This document shows, in pieces, positions 50,950 through 58,911 of a stretch of DNA of 64,000 nucleotides. Under the pieces are notes generated by a model that was not told where the DNA came from, ran no database searches, and worked only from the letters and a program-made list of their open reading frames with translations. The DNA is taken from positions 2,318,001-2,382,000 of the forward strand of contig NZ_JAOQNH010000001.1 of the NCBI RefSeq assembly GCF_025961205.1, given 5' to 3'. Source of the stretch: Azospirillum fermentarium. Its GTDB lineage: Bacteria > Pseudomonadota > Alphaproteobacteria > Azospirillales > Azospirillaceae. The translations under genes and the position numbers were made by a program. Within the stretch, counting starts at the first letter, position 1. Every line of letters starts with the position of its first letter.

Positions 50950-51697
50950 GCGGTTCTTCCAGGGAGCGGCGGGCGCCGATCAGGAATTCCTTGTTGCCCT
51001 CGGGGCCAAGAATGGGGCTGTCGGTCAGCCCCAGAACCTCCCAGCCCGGCAGGGTGGCGATCCAGGTGCGGATGCGCTCGCACACCTCCTCGTGAAGGGC
51101 CGAGTCGCGGACCACGCCGCCCTTGCCCACCCGGCCCTTGCCCACCTCGAATTGCGGCTTGATCAGCGCCACCAGACGGGCGCCGGGCCGTGTCAGGGCC
51201 ATGGCGGCGGGCAGAACGACTTCCAGCCCGATGAAGCTGGCGTCGCACACCACCAGATCCAGCGGGTCGGGAATTTCCGCGGCGGTCAGATGACGGGCGT
51301 TGGTCTTTTCCATCACCACCACGCGGGGATCCTGGCGCAGCTTCCACGCCAATTGTCCGTGCCCCACGTCCACGGCATAGACCTTGGCCGCCCCACGGGA
51401 CAGCAACACGTCGGTGAAACCGCCCGTGGATGCCCCCACGTCGATGGCGGTCAGACCGGCGGGATCGATGGCGAAATGGTCCAGCCCCTTGACCAGCTTC
51501 AGCCCGCCGCGGGAGACCCACGGATGATCCTGTCCCTTGATGTGCAGGGGCGCTTCGGCGGGGATCAGGTCGCCGGCCTTGTCGATTCGGCGGGTTTCGG
51601 AATAGACCAGCCCGGCCAGGATCATCGCCTGGGCCTTTGCCCGGCTTTCCACCAGCCCGCGCTCCACCAGCGCCACATCGACCCGAACCCGCGCCAT
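50939..51697 (-). CDS. tlyA: TlyA-family rRNA (cytidine-2'-O)-methyltransferase
   Basis: The 252-residue protein has an N-terminal S4 RNA-binding domain (RVDVALVERGLVESRAKAQA) and an FtsJ-like methyltransferase domain with the SAM motif IDVGASTGGFTDVLL, then VVCDASFIGL and VALIKPQFE. The K-D-K-E set typical of 2'-O-methyltransferases is present in the expected segments. TlyA modifies 16S and 23S rRNA. ATG 51697 with AAGGG upstream is preferred over a longer frame. In alphaproteobacteria tlyA usually follows dxs, as it does here after an intervening kinase gene. Confidence 0.92.
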   Translation of the reverse strand: MARVRVDVALVERGLVESRAKAQAMILAGLVYSETRRIDKAGDLIPAEAPLHIKGQDHPWVSRGGLKLVKGLDHFAIDPAGLTAIDVGASTGGFTDVLLSRGAAKVYAVDVGHGQLAWKLRQDPRVVVMEKTNARHLTAAEIPDPLDLVVCDASFIGLEVVLPAAMALTRPGARLVALIKPQFEVGKGRVGKGGVVRDSALHEEVCERIRTWIATLPGWEVLGLTDSPILGPEGNKEFLIGARRSLEEPLTP

Positions 51698-51796
51698 GCC
51701 GAAAAGACCCTTATCCGTCGTTCCGGGCCATGGATGGACCAGGGACGCCCGGCGGCGCAACCGAATTCGGCAGTGTCATGGCCGGCAGGCCGGCGG

Positions 51797-52807
51797 TCAC
51801 GGCGCCGGCAGGTCGATGACGAAGGCCACCCCCGGCCCGGTGCGGTCGATGGCAATGCGCCCGCGAAGCTGGGATACGAAGGCGCGCGTCATCTTCAACC
51901 CCATGCCCCCCTGGCGGAACGGGTCGCACTCGGCCGGGATGCCGATCCCCCGGTCCGACACCACCAACTGGCGCCCGCCGTCGGCACCGGCGCGCAAGGT
52001 GACCGACACCACGCCCCCCTCCCCCGCACCATAAGCGTGGCGGGCGGCGTTGTTGACCAGCTCGTTGATGATCAGGGCCAGGGATACGGCGGTTTCCGCC
52101 GGCAGCAGCGCCGCATCGCTTTCCGTGACCACCGGGCACCCCCGGCCCGCCGCCGTCACGTCGTTGGCCATGTCGTGAAGATAGGCGGCGAAATCCACCC
52201 GTGGCGCTCCGTGCTCCAGCCGGGCCTTCTGATGAAGCTGGGCGATGATGCCGATACGCCCGCAACAGTCCTGCAGCGTCCGCCGCACGTCGGGATGGGG
52301 CGTGGACAGGGTTTGCAGGGTCAGCAGGCTGGTGATGAGCTGGAGCGTGTTCTTGGCCCGGTGGTTGGCCTCCCTCACGGCCTGGACGTGAGCGGCTTCC
52401 GCCGCGGCCAGACGCTCGCGGCTGGTCACGTCCTGGGCGGTCAGCAGCACCCCGGCGATTTGCCGCCCACCGCCGGTCAGGGGGGAACAGGCGAGATCCC
52501 AGCAGACATCCGTGGCCGGGTCGATCACCGCGGACCATTGCTCACGCCGTCCCGACGATCCCACCGCATCGATGCCCCCGTCGGCGCACACGGCGCCGAA
52601 CACCGGGTCGGATGCCTTGAGAATCGCGTGTTCCATCAGGCACCCGCCAAAGGCATCTTCCGCCGCGGCGTTGACGCACAGGATGCGGCGGGACGGCCAT
52701 TCGGCCACCAGGGCCGGCGTGGGCATCAGGTCCAGAATGGACAGCAGAAGGGCGGGATCGGACAGATCCAACCCGGTATGCCGGAAATTTGGCTGCGGAA
52801 GGCCCAC
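51797..52807 (-). CDS. Sensor histidine kinase, PAS plus HisKA_2-type
   Basis: The 336-residue protein has a PAS-like sensor (about 20-130, with PALVAEWPSRRILCVNAAAE and LLTAQDVTSRERL), a HisKA_2-type phosphoacceptor REANHRAKNTLQ (H149) and an ATPase domain with the N box LIINELVNNAARHAY, VSDRGIGIP and GGMGLKMTRAFVSQLRG. There is no membrane helix, so it senses a cytoplasmic signal. No response regulator gene is adjacent. Such kinases often feed general stress or light/redox pathways in alphaproteobacteria. The start is GTG 52807 with AGGGGAG upstream. It interrupts the usual dxs-tlyA adjacency. Confidence 0.9.
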   Translation of the reverse strand: MGLPQPNFRHTGLDLSDPALLLSILDLMPTPALVAEWPSRRILCVNAAAEDAFGGCLMEHAILKASDPVFGAVCADGGIDAVGSSGRREQWSAVIDPATDVCWDLACSPLTGGGRQIAGVLLTAQDVTSRERLAAAEAAHVQAVREANHRAKNTLQLITSLLTLQTLSTPHPDVRRTLQDCCGRIGIIAQLHQKARLEHGAPRVDFAAYLHDMANDVTAAGRGCPVVTESDAALLPAETAVSLALIINELVNNAARHAYGAGEGGVVSVTLRAGADGGRQLVVSDRGIGIPAECDPFRQGGMGLKMTRAFVSQLRGRIAIDRTGPGVAFVIDLPAP

Positions 52808-52988
52808 GCGATACCACTCCCCTGCTCCGCCGCAGGCAGCACGCCCCGATGCAGCCTGATAATCGGGATCTTAATGATCGGCGGAGCCGGGCTCCAGATG
52901 GTCGAGCGTTATTTCCCTTACCAAATTCCGGCTATACCTTTTGCATGGTGCAATGCAATGGAACGGCCTATTTCCTATGCGGCACCCC

Positions 52989-54914
52989 TTACGCCCGAAC
53001 CCCGATGAGGGAGGGTTCGCCCAGGCCCAACGCCGCCAAAGCGGCGGCGGTGATGCCGTTGGCGCTCAGCCCCGCATCGTCGTACTGCTGCGCCGGGGTG
53101 TCGTGATCCTGGAAGCGGTCGGGCAGCGTGAGCGGGCGGATCTTCAGCCCGTGATCCAGCAATCCGGCACGGGCCAGGAAATGCAGGACCAGTCCGCCGA
53201 AGCCATTGACCGACCCCTCCTCCACCGTCATCAACACCTCATGCTCCAAAGCCAGACGGCGGATGAGATCCTCGTCCAGGGGCTTGGCGAAGCGGGCGTC
53301 GGCGACGGTGGTGGACAGGCCGCGGGCGCCCAGATCCTGGGCCGCCTTCAGGCACTCGCCCAGACGGGTTCCATAGCTGAGGATGGCGACCTTCGACCCC
53401 TCGGTCAGCACCCGGCCCCGGCCCAACGGCAGCACGCTGCCCCGTTCGGGCAGGGTGACGCCCATGCCCTCGCCGCGGGGATAGCGCAGGGCCGAGGCAC
53501 GGTCGTCGATGGCCGCCTGTGTCGCCACCATGTGCATCAGCTCCGCCTCGTCCGCCGCCGCCATTAGCACGATGTCGGGCAGGCAGCCGAGATAGGCGAC
53601 GTCGAAGGCCCCGGCGTGGGTCGCCCCGTCGGCCCCCACCAGCCCGGCGCGGTCGAGCGCGAAGCGCACCGGCAGGTGCTGGAGCACCACGTCATGGACC
53701 AACTGGTCATAGGCGCGCTGGAGGAAGGTGGAATAGATGGCGCAGAACGGCTTGAATCCCTCGGTCGCCAGCCCGGCGGCGAAGGTCACCGCGTGCTGCT
53801 CGGCGATGCCCACGTCATAGCAGCGGTCGGGAAACCGCTGGGCGAACAGGTCCAGCCCGGTGCCCGACGGCATGGCGGCGGTGATGGCCAGAACCCGCTC
53901 GTCCGCTTCCGCCTCGCGGATCAGGGCGTCGGCGAACACGCGGGTGTATGTCGGCAGGTTCGATTTCGGCTTGGCCTGGGCACCGGTGATCACGTCGAAC
54001 TTGGCGACCGCGTGCAGCTTGTCCGCCGACGCTTCCGCCGGGGCGTAGCCCTTGCCCTTCTTGGTCACCACGTGGATCAGGACCGGCTTGTCGTCCTGGG
54101 CGTCGCGGACGTTCTGGAGCACCGGCAGCAGGTGGTCCAGATTGTGCCCGTCGATGGGGCCGACGTAATAGAATCCCAGCTCCTCGAACAGGGTGCCGCC
54201 GGTCACCAGCCCGCGGGCGTATTCCTCCGCCCGGCGGGCGGCGGTGCGCAGCGGGCGGGGAAGCTGGCCGGCGATGTCCTTGGCCAGATGGCGCAGGCTG
54301 AGGTACGGCTTGGACGAGATCAGCCGCGACAGATAGGCGCTCATCGCCCCCACCGGCGGGGCGATGGACATGTCGTTGTCGTTCAGAATGACGATCAGCT
54401 TGCTGTTCATCGACCCGGCGTTGTTCATGGCCTCATAAGCCATGCCGGCGCTCATGGCGCCGTCGCCGATGACGCAGACCACGTGGTTGCCCGCCTGCTT
54501 GATGTCGCGGGCCACCGCCATCCCCAGCCCGGCGGAGATGGAGGTGGAGCTGTGGCCGGCGCCGAAGGGGTCATAGCCGCTTTCCGACCGCTTGGTGAAG
54601 CCCGACAGCCCGCCGCCCTGGCGCAGGGTGCGGATGCGGTCGCGCCGCCCGGTCAGGATCTTGTGCGGGTAGCACTGGTGCCCCACGTCCCAGATCAGCC
54701 GGTCGTCGGGGGTGTTGAACACGTAATGCAGCGCCACCGACAATTCGACCACGCCCAGCCCTGCGCCCAGATGGCCGCCGGTCACGGACACGGCGTCGAT
54801 GGTCTCAATGCGCAGTTCGTCGGCAAGCTGGCGAAGCTGGTCCGGTTTCAATCCCCGCAGGTCGGCGGGGGTGCGCACGCGGTCGAGGAGCGGCGTCTTG
54901 CTGGTCGCGGTCAC
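52989..54914 (-). CDS. dxs: 1-deoxy-D-xylulose-5-phosphate synthase
   Basis: DXS condenses pyruvate and glyceraldehyde 3-phosphate with thiamine diphosphate, the entry step of the MEP isoprenoid pathway. Motifs are [29 protein letters not shown], the TPP/Mg site [20 protein letters not shown] and the transketolase-like [16 protein letters not shown]. Length (641) is usual. I prefer GTG 54914; TTG 54923 is too close to the ribosome site GGGAGG. That site, ACAGGGAGG, is complementary to the CCTCCCTGT of the two small RNAs at 3.8-4.1 kb. It follows ispA with a 34-base gap. Confidence 0.96.
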   Translation of the reverse strand: MTATSKTPLLDRVRTPADLRGLKPDQLRQLADELRIETIDAVSVTGGHLGAGLGVVELSVALHYVFNTPDDRLIWDVGHQCYPHKILTGRRDRIRTLRQGGGLSGFTKRSESGYDPFGAGHSSTSISAGLGMAVARDIKQAGNHVVCVIGDGAMSAGMAYEAMNNAGSMNSKLIVILNDNDMSIAPPVGAMSAYLSRLISSKPYLSLRHLAKDIAGQLPRPLRTAARRAEEYARGLVTGGTLFEELGFYYVGPIDGHNLDHLLPVLQNVRDAQDDKPVLIHVVTKKGKGYAPAEASADKLHAVAKFDVITGAQAKPKSNLPTYTRVFADALIREAEADERVLAITAAMPSGTGLDLFAQRFPDRCYDVGIAEQHAVTFAAGLATEGFKPFCAIYSTFLQRAYDQLVHDVVLQHLPVRFALDRAGLVGADGATHAGAFDVAYLGCLPDIVLMAAADEAELMHMVATQAAIDDRASALRYPRGEGMGVTLPERGSVLPLGRGRVLTEGSKVAILSYGTRLGECLKAAQDLGARGLSTTVADARFAKPLDEDLIRRLALEHEVLMTVEEGSVNGFGGLVLHFLARAGLLDHGLKIRPLTLPDRFQDHDTPAQQYDDAGLSANGITAAALAALGLGEPSLIGVRA

Positions 54915-54948
54915 GCTGGTCAAAGCCTCCCTGTCACCCGTGGGCCCG

Positions 54949-55842
54949 TCAGGACCGGCGGTGAACGACGAAATCGGCCACGGCCTTCAAAAGGCCGGCC
55001 CGGCCGTCGAAGATTTCCAGATGCTGCGCCGCCTGCGCGGCCAGAAGCCCGGCCTGGGCACGGGCGCGCTCACGGCCCAGGATCGACACGAACGTCGCCT
55101 TGCCGGCATCGGCGTCGCGCCCGACGGTCTTGCCCGTTTCGGCCTCCGTCCCTTCCACGTCGAGGAGGTCGTCCACGATCTGGAACGCCAGCCCCAGATC
55201 GTGGGCATAGGCGCGCAACGCCAGCCGCTGGGGCGGCGACGCCCTGCCCAGAATGGCCCCGGCCTCGCAGGAAAAGGCGATGAGGTCGCCGGTCTTCATC
55301 CGCTGCAGCCGGGTGATGGCGGTCATGTCGAACGTCTCGTGCTCGGCGATCAGGTCGAGCATCTGCCCGCCCACCATGCCGTGAGCCCCCGCCGCCTTGC
55401 CCAGCGCCGCCACCAACTGGCACCGCACGTTGGGGTCTTCGTGGGTGGCGGGATCGGCCAGCACCTCGAACGCATAGGTCAGCAGGGCGTCGCCGGCCAG
55501 GATGGCCGTCGCCTCGTCGAATTCCCGGTGGACCGTCGGGCGCCCGCGGCGCAACTCGCCGTCATCCATGGCCGGCAGATCGTCATGGATCAGGGAATAG
55601 CTGTGGAGCATCTCCACCGCCGCACCCACGCGCAGGGCGCAGTCGGGGTTGACCCCGAACAGCCCGGCGCTGGACAGCACCAGGAACGGGCGCAGCCGCT
55701 TGCCGCCGCCCAAGGCGCCATAGCGCATGGCCTCGAACAGGCGGGCCTCCACCAGATCGGGCAGAGGGAGCAGGCGGCCCATCACGGTTTCGACCGCTTC
55801 CGCCGCTTCGGCCAGCGCCGCCTTGAAACTGGTTTCGTCCAT
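54949..55842 (-). CDS. ispA: Farnesyl diphosphate synthase (short-chain polyprenyl synthase)
   Basis: The 297-residue enzyme makes farnesyl diphosphate from IPP and DMAPP. It shows the first aspartate-rich motif [17 protein letters not shown], the second [29 protein letters not shown] and [10 protein letters not shown], as in IspA. The ATG at 55842 gives [20 protein letters not shown]. The longer frame reaches into the xseB spacer and is not needed. It lies in the xseB-ispA-dxs operon common in proteobacteria. Confidence 0.95.
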   Translation of the reverse strand: MDETSFKAALAEAAEAVETVMGRLLPLPDLVEARLFEAMRYGALGGGKRLRPFLVLSSAGLFGVNPDCALRVGAAVEMLHSYSLIHDDLPAMDDGELRRGRPTVHREFDEATAILAGDALLTYAFEVLADPATHEDPNVRCQLVAALGKAAGAHGMVGGQMLDLIAEHETFDMTAITRLQRMKTGDLIAFSCEAGAILGRASPPQRLALRAYAHDLGLAFQIVDDLLDVEGTEAETGKTVGRDADAGKATFVSILGRERARAQAGLLAAQAAQHLEIFDGRAGLLKAVADFVVHRRS

Positions 55843-55877
55843 GCTCGTCAATCCAAGGGGGTGATCACGTGAAGCTC

Positions 55878-56132
55878 TCAGCCGATGCGGGCAGGTTCCG
55901 TCCCGACGGAGCCGTCGGCGGCCATGGTGATCCTGTCCACCTTTTCCTGGGCCTCGCGCAGCTTCGCCTCGCAATGGCGCTTCAGCGCGGTGCCCCGCTC
56001 ATAGGAGGAAATGGCGTCGTCCAGCCGCCCGCGTCCCTCTTCAAGCTGCCGGACGATGCGCTCCAGCTCGGCCAGGGCGTCTTCGAAGCTGAGCGCTGCG
56101 ATGTCGGCGGGGATCGGCGGGGTGTCGGACAT
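55878..56132 (-). CDS. xseB: Exodeoxyribonuclease VII small subunit
   Basis: The 84-residue protein has the XseB pattern LSFEDALAELERIVRQLEEG, then LDDAISSYERGTALKRHCEA and KLREAQEKVDRI, forming a helical hairpin that decorates the XseA subunit. Start ATG 56132 (MSDTPPIPAD) is preferred over an upstream frame. It is first in the xseB-ispA-dxs unit. Confidence 0.95.
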   Translation of the reverse strand: MSDTPPIPADIAALSFEDALAELERIVRQLEEGRGRLDDAISSYERGTALKRHCEAKLREAQEKVDRITMAADGSVGTEPARIG

Positions 56133-56259
56133 GACGGTTCCGTTGTGATCGTATCGTCCCGGAAAGTAGGACTTCCCCCCCACCCAACGCAAGCCCGGAC
56201 GGCGTGCCATGGGCGGGCACACCGTCCGAAACGGGTTTTTTACCGGTCTGCGGGGCCGG

Positions 56260-57192
56260 TCAGGCCGCCATCAGCTCGCGCACATGGGCAGCACAGGCCG
56301 ATGCAAGCGACCGAAGGTTGTATCCCCCTTCCAGGACCGAGACGATGCGCGCCCCGCAATGGGTACGCGCCAGGTCACCCAGCTTGCGGGTGGCCCAGAC
56401 GAAATCGTCGTCGATCAGGTGCAGACCGGCCATGGGATCGCGGGAATGGGCGTCGAACCCCGCCGAGATCATGATCAGGTCCGGCTTGAAATGGTCGATG
56501 GCCGGCAGGATCACATGACTCATGGCGTGGCGGAATTCCGGGCTGCCCGCCATCGCCGGGAGGGTGGCGTTGACGCAATTGCCGTAATCGCCCTTTTCCG
56601 CCGGATCGCCGGTGCCGGGGTACAGCGGCGACTGGTGGGTGGAGCAATAGAGCATGTCGGGATCGGACTGGAAGATGTCCTGGGTGCCGTTGCCGTGATG
56701 GACGTCGAAATCCATCACCGCCACCCGCTGCAGCCCGTGGACCGCGCGGGCGTGGTAGGCACCGACGGCCACGTTGTTGAACAGGCAGAACCCCATGGCC
56801 TTGGCCCGTTCCGCATGATGCCCCGGCGGGCGCACGGCGCAGAAGGCGTTGCGGGAATGGCCGGTGGCCACCGCATCCACCGCCGCGATCACCGCACCCG
56901 CGGCGTGCAGCGCTGCGTTCCACGACCCCGCGGACACCACCGTGTCATCGTCCACGCCATGATGGTGGCCGGCCTCGGGCGTCATGGCCCGCACCGCCTC
57001 GATGTGCTCCATGGGGTGGGCGCGGGCGATCTGCTCCACCGTGGCGGGGGGGCCTTCCTGCCGGTCCAGAAGGTAGAAATCCTCGGACTCCAACGCCGAC
57101 AGGACGGCCTTCAAGCGGTCGGAGCATTCCGGGTGCCCCAGCCCCGTGTCGTGCTCCAGGCACGCCGGGTGGGTGAACAGTGTGGTCTGCAT
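56260..57192 (-). CDS. Histone deacetylase family protein (acetylpolyamine/protein deacetylase-like)
   Basis: The 310-residue zinc hydrolase has the family's tandem His motif RPPGHHAE, metal ligands in DFDVHHGNGTQ and SAGFDAH, and the LEGGYNLRSLA loop. N-terminal HPACLEHDTGLGHPECSDRL is typical of bacterial HDAC-like proteins. Substrates may be acetylated proteins or acetylpolyamines. This cannot be decided from sequence. The gene stands between xseB (same strand) and a TusA-like gene. Confidence 0.92.
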   Translation of the reverse strand: MQTTLFTHPACLEHDTGLGHPECSDRLKAVLSALESEDFYLLDRQEGPPATVEQIARAHPMEHIEAVRAMTPEAGHHHGVDDDTVVSAGSWNAALHAAGAVIAAVDAVATGHSRNAFCAVRPPGHHAERAKAMGFCLFNNVAVGAYHARAVHGLQRVAVMDFDVHHGNGTQDIFQSDPDMLYCSTHQSPLYPGTGDPAEKGDYGNCVNATLPAMAGSPEFRHAMSHVILPAIDHFKPDLIMISAGFDAHSRDPMAGLHLIDDDFVWATRKLGDLARTHCGARIVSVLEGGYNLRSLASACAAHVRELMAA

Positions 57193-57335
57193 GTATCGTC
57201 GTTATCGTTTGTTTTGCGAGAGCATTTCCCTCCGTCATTCTTCCCCTTCCGCCTTTAAAAGTACAGGAAGATTGCGGGTACGGATCGCCGCACGCCTCCC
57301 GGTTGCCGTGACGCGGAAGGCCGCGTACCGGCGGC

Positions 57336-57563
57336 TCAGGTCAGACGCTCGATCTCCAGCAGGTGGACGCCATCATCGCGCGTGCTCGCGGTCAGGCGGT
57401 TGCCCGTGGTCTCGCAAAAGGCGGCAAAGTCGCGGGGGGCCGCGGGGTCGGTCGCCTCCACCGCCAGAACGTCGCCGACGCTCAGATTTTTCAAAGCCTT
57501 GCGCGCGCGCAGGACCGGCAGGGGGCACAACAGCCCCTTGGCATCCAGGATGTGTCTGGCCAT
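57336..57563 (-). CDS. TusA-family sulfurtransferase
   Basis: The 75-residue protein has the SirA/TusA fold with ILDAKGLLCPLPVLRARKAL, where the cysteine in LCPLP is the persulfide carrier, and a C-terminal strand pair (DDGVHLLEIERL). TusA relays sulfur for tRNA thiolation, and related proteins act in sulfide and thiosulfate metabolism. It starts at ATG 57563 with GAGAGG upstream and is divergent from an SqrR/BigR-like regulator, with an inverted repeat (57590-57607) right before it. That context favours a role in reactive-sulfur handling over the housekeeping TusA role. Confidence 0.9.
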   Translation of the reverse strand: MARHILDAKGLLCPLPVLRARKALKNLSVGDVLAVEATDPAAPRDFAAFCETTGNRLTASTRDDGVHLLEIERLT

Positions 57564-57589
57564 GACCGCCAACCTCTCTTTCGGAAAAC

Positions 57590-57607
57590 CCGTAATTAGT
57601 TTTACGG
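57590..57607. promoter_or_regulatory. Inverted repeat, candidate operator of the TusA-like gene
   Basis: CCGTAA-TTAGTT-TTACGG, perfect 6-bp arms, 27 bases upstream of the sulfurtransferase start. AT-rich dyads of this kind are typical ArsR-family sites. Assignment to the neighbouring regulator is inferred. Confidence 0.45.
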
Positions 57608-57703
57608 ATGGTAAAGCGCGCGGCAGAGGCGGACAATCCCGCACATCTGTCTGACCCGGCATCACATTTTCCCGAAGGTTCCGGCACCACCCATCAGCGT
57701 TCC

Positions 57704-57725
57704 CTATTACGGAGATCCCTAATAG
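57704..57725. promoter_or_regulatory. Second inverted repeat in the divergent region
   Basis: CTATTA (57704-57709) and TAATAG (57720-57725), with TCCCTA repeated directly inside (57701 and 57716). It lies about 130 bases before the ArsR-family gene and may be its operator. The rest of 57564-57857 shows no ORF. Confidence 0.4.
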
Positions 57726-57857
57726 ACAGATCGGGGGACTTTTCGTAACGGTATGGTACGACCAGTTGATTGTGTGGTATGACCGCTCACGGCCCGCCTC
57801 GAGTTATCTCCCCAGATAGCATCTGAGGACCGGCAACAGCACGACGAAAGCAGATCG

Positions 57858-58208
57858 ATGAAGATTGAGGATTTGCAGGCCAACGCGCGCAAGGCAAGCA
57901 CTCTTTTGAAGGCCATGAGCAACGAACGCCGCCTTCTGATTCTGTGCTACCTCTCGACGGGGGAAAAATCCGTTGGCGAGTTGGAAGGGCTTGTCGGCCT
58001 CAGTCAGTCCGCGCTGTCGCAGCATCTGGCGCGCCTGCGCCGGGACAAGCTGGTCCGTACCCGCCGCAGCGCACAGAACATCTATTATTCATTGAGCGGC
58101 GGTGAAGCGACCGCGGTCATGGGAACGCTCCATTCCCTGTACTGCGCGACGGGAACGCCGGGCGGCGGTGACGCCGACGAACAGCCGATCGCCGCCGCCC
58201 CCTGCTGA
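57858..58208 (+). CDS. ArsR-family regulator, SqrR/BigR-like (sulfide-responsive)
   Basis: The 116-residue winged-helix repressor has LLKAMSNERRLLILCYLSTG, the recognition helix region LVGLSQSALSQHLARLRRDKL and a wing RTRRSAQNIYYSL. Two cysteines, C30 and C96, sit where SqrR and BigR carry their redox pair, which forms a tetrasulfide bridge with persulfides. A third is C-terminal. Metal-binding CxC motifs of ArsR proper are absent. With the divergent TusA-like gene this suggests control of a sulfide/persulfide response. The C-terminal tail (GGGDADEQPIAAAPC) is not conserved. Confidence 0.88.
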   Translation: MKIEDLQANARKASTLLKAMSNERRLLILCYLSTGEKSVGELEGLVGLSQSALSQHLARLRRDKLVRTRRSAQNIYYSLSGGEATAVMGTLHSLYCATGTPGGGDADEQPIAAAPC

Positions 58209-58233
58209 TACCGGCCAGCCGGAACGGTGCTCG

Positions 58234-58275
58234 GGCGTGACGGTGCTTAGGCGTGACGGTGCTTGGGCGTGACGG
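58234..58275. repeat. Short tandem repeat, 16-bp unit
   Basis: GGCGTGACGGTGCTTA (58234-58249) and GGCGTGACGGTGCTTG (58250-58265) followed by a partial third copy GGCGTGACGGC. It lies between the converging ArsR and DUF423 genes. Length may vary by slippage. No function is evident. Confidence 0.85.
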
Positions 58276-58282
58276 CGGCGGT

Positions 58283-58696
58283 TCAGCGCCGCTTCGCCGT
58301 CCATCCGGGCACCAGGGCGCCCAGCGCCAGCAGCGCCCATCCGGCAATCATCGACGATCCCCCCGCCGGGGCCGTGTTTCCCATAGGCAGGGCGATCCCC
58401 AAGGCCAGGGCGTACAAGGTGCCGCAGAACAGCAGGCTGCCCGCCAGGAACAGCCACCCCGACAGCCGCACCACCAGACGGGCCACCCCCGCCGCGCGCT
58501 CCGCCAGCACCGCGGCGGCAACCAGAGCCAGCGCGTGCCAAAGCTGGTATTGGCTGGCAAGCGTCATCCAGGCCCGCGCCTGTTCGTGCTCCGCCCCGGC
58601 AAGGGCGTGGTTGGCATAGGCTCCGGCCCCCACGGCCACCGCCCCGCCCAGACCGGCGAGCATCACCCACAGACGTCCGATCCCGCCCATTCCCAT
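58283..58696 (-). CDS. DUF423 family membrane protein
   Basis: The 137-residue protein has four hydrophobic helices and the DUF423 pattern: AGLGGAVAVGAGAYANHAL, QYQLWHALALVAAAVL, GWLFLAGSLLFCGTLYALAL and a GGSSMIAGWALLALGA end. The family (YgdD-like) is inner-membrane and of unknown function. ATG 58696 has AAGGATGA upstream. It is monocistronic. Confidence 0.85.
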   Translation of the reverse strand: MGMGGIGRLWVMLAGLGGAVAVGAGAYANHALAGAEHEQARAWMTLASQYQLWHALALVAAAVLAERAAGVARLVVRLSGWLFLAGSLLFCGTLYALALGIALPMGNTAPAGGSSMIAGWALLALGALVPGWTAKRR

Positions 58697-58911
58697 TCAT
58701 CCTTCCCATCAGCCCAGCGTCCATACGGAACAGGATAGCGGTCACGCCGCCGTCCGTCCAACAGTCACGTCCACGCTGTGGGCCGGGTTGGCCCCGCAAT
58801 TGCTTCTCATGACCGTGCGGGGCGATCCGCACCCGGAAAAGGTTCACTTTCTCAGGGTGCAGCGCCAAACTGCAGTGCAATTTGCGAATGCGTGACGGTC
58901 GGACGAGCAGC

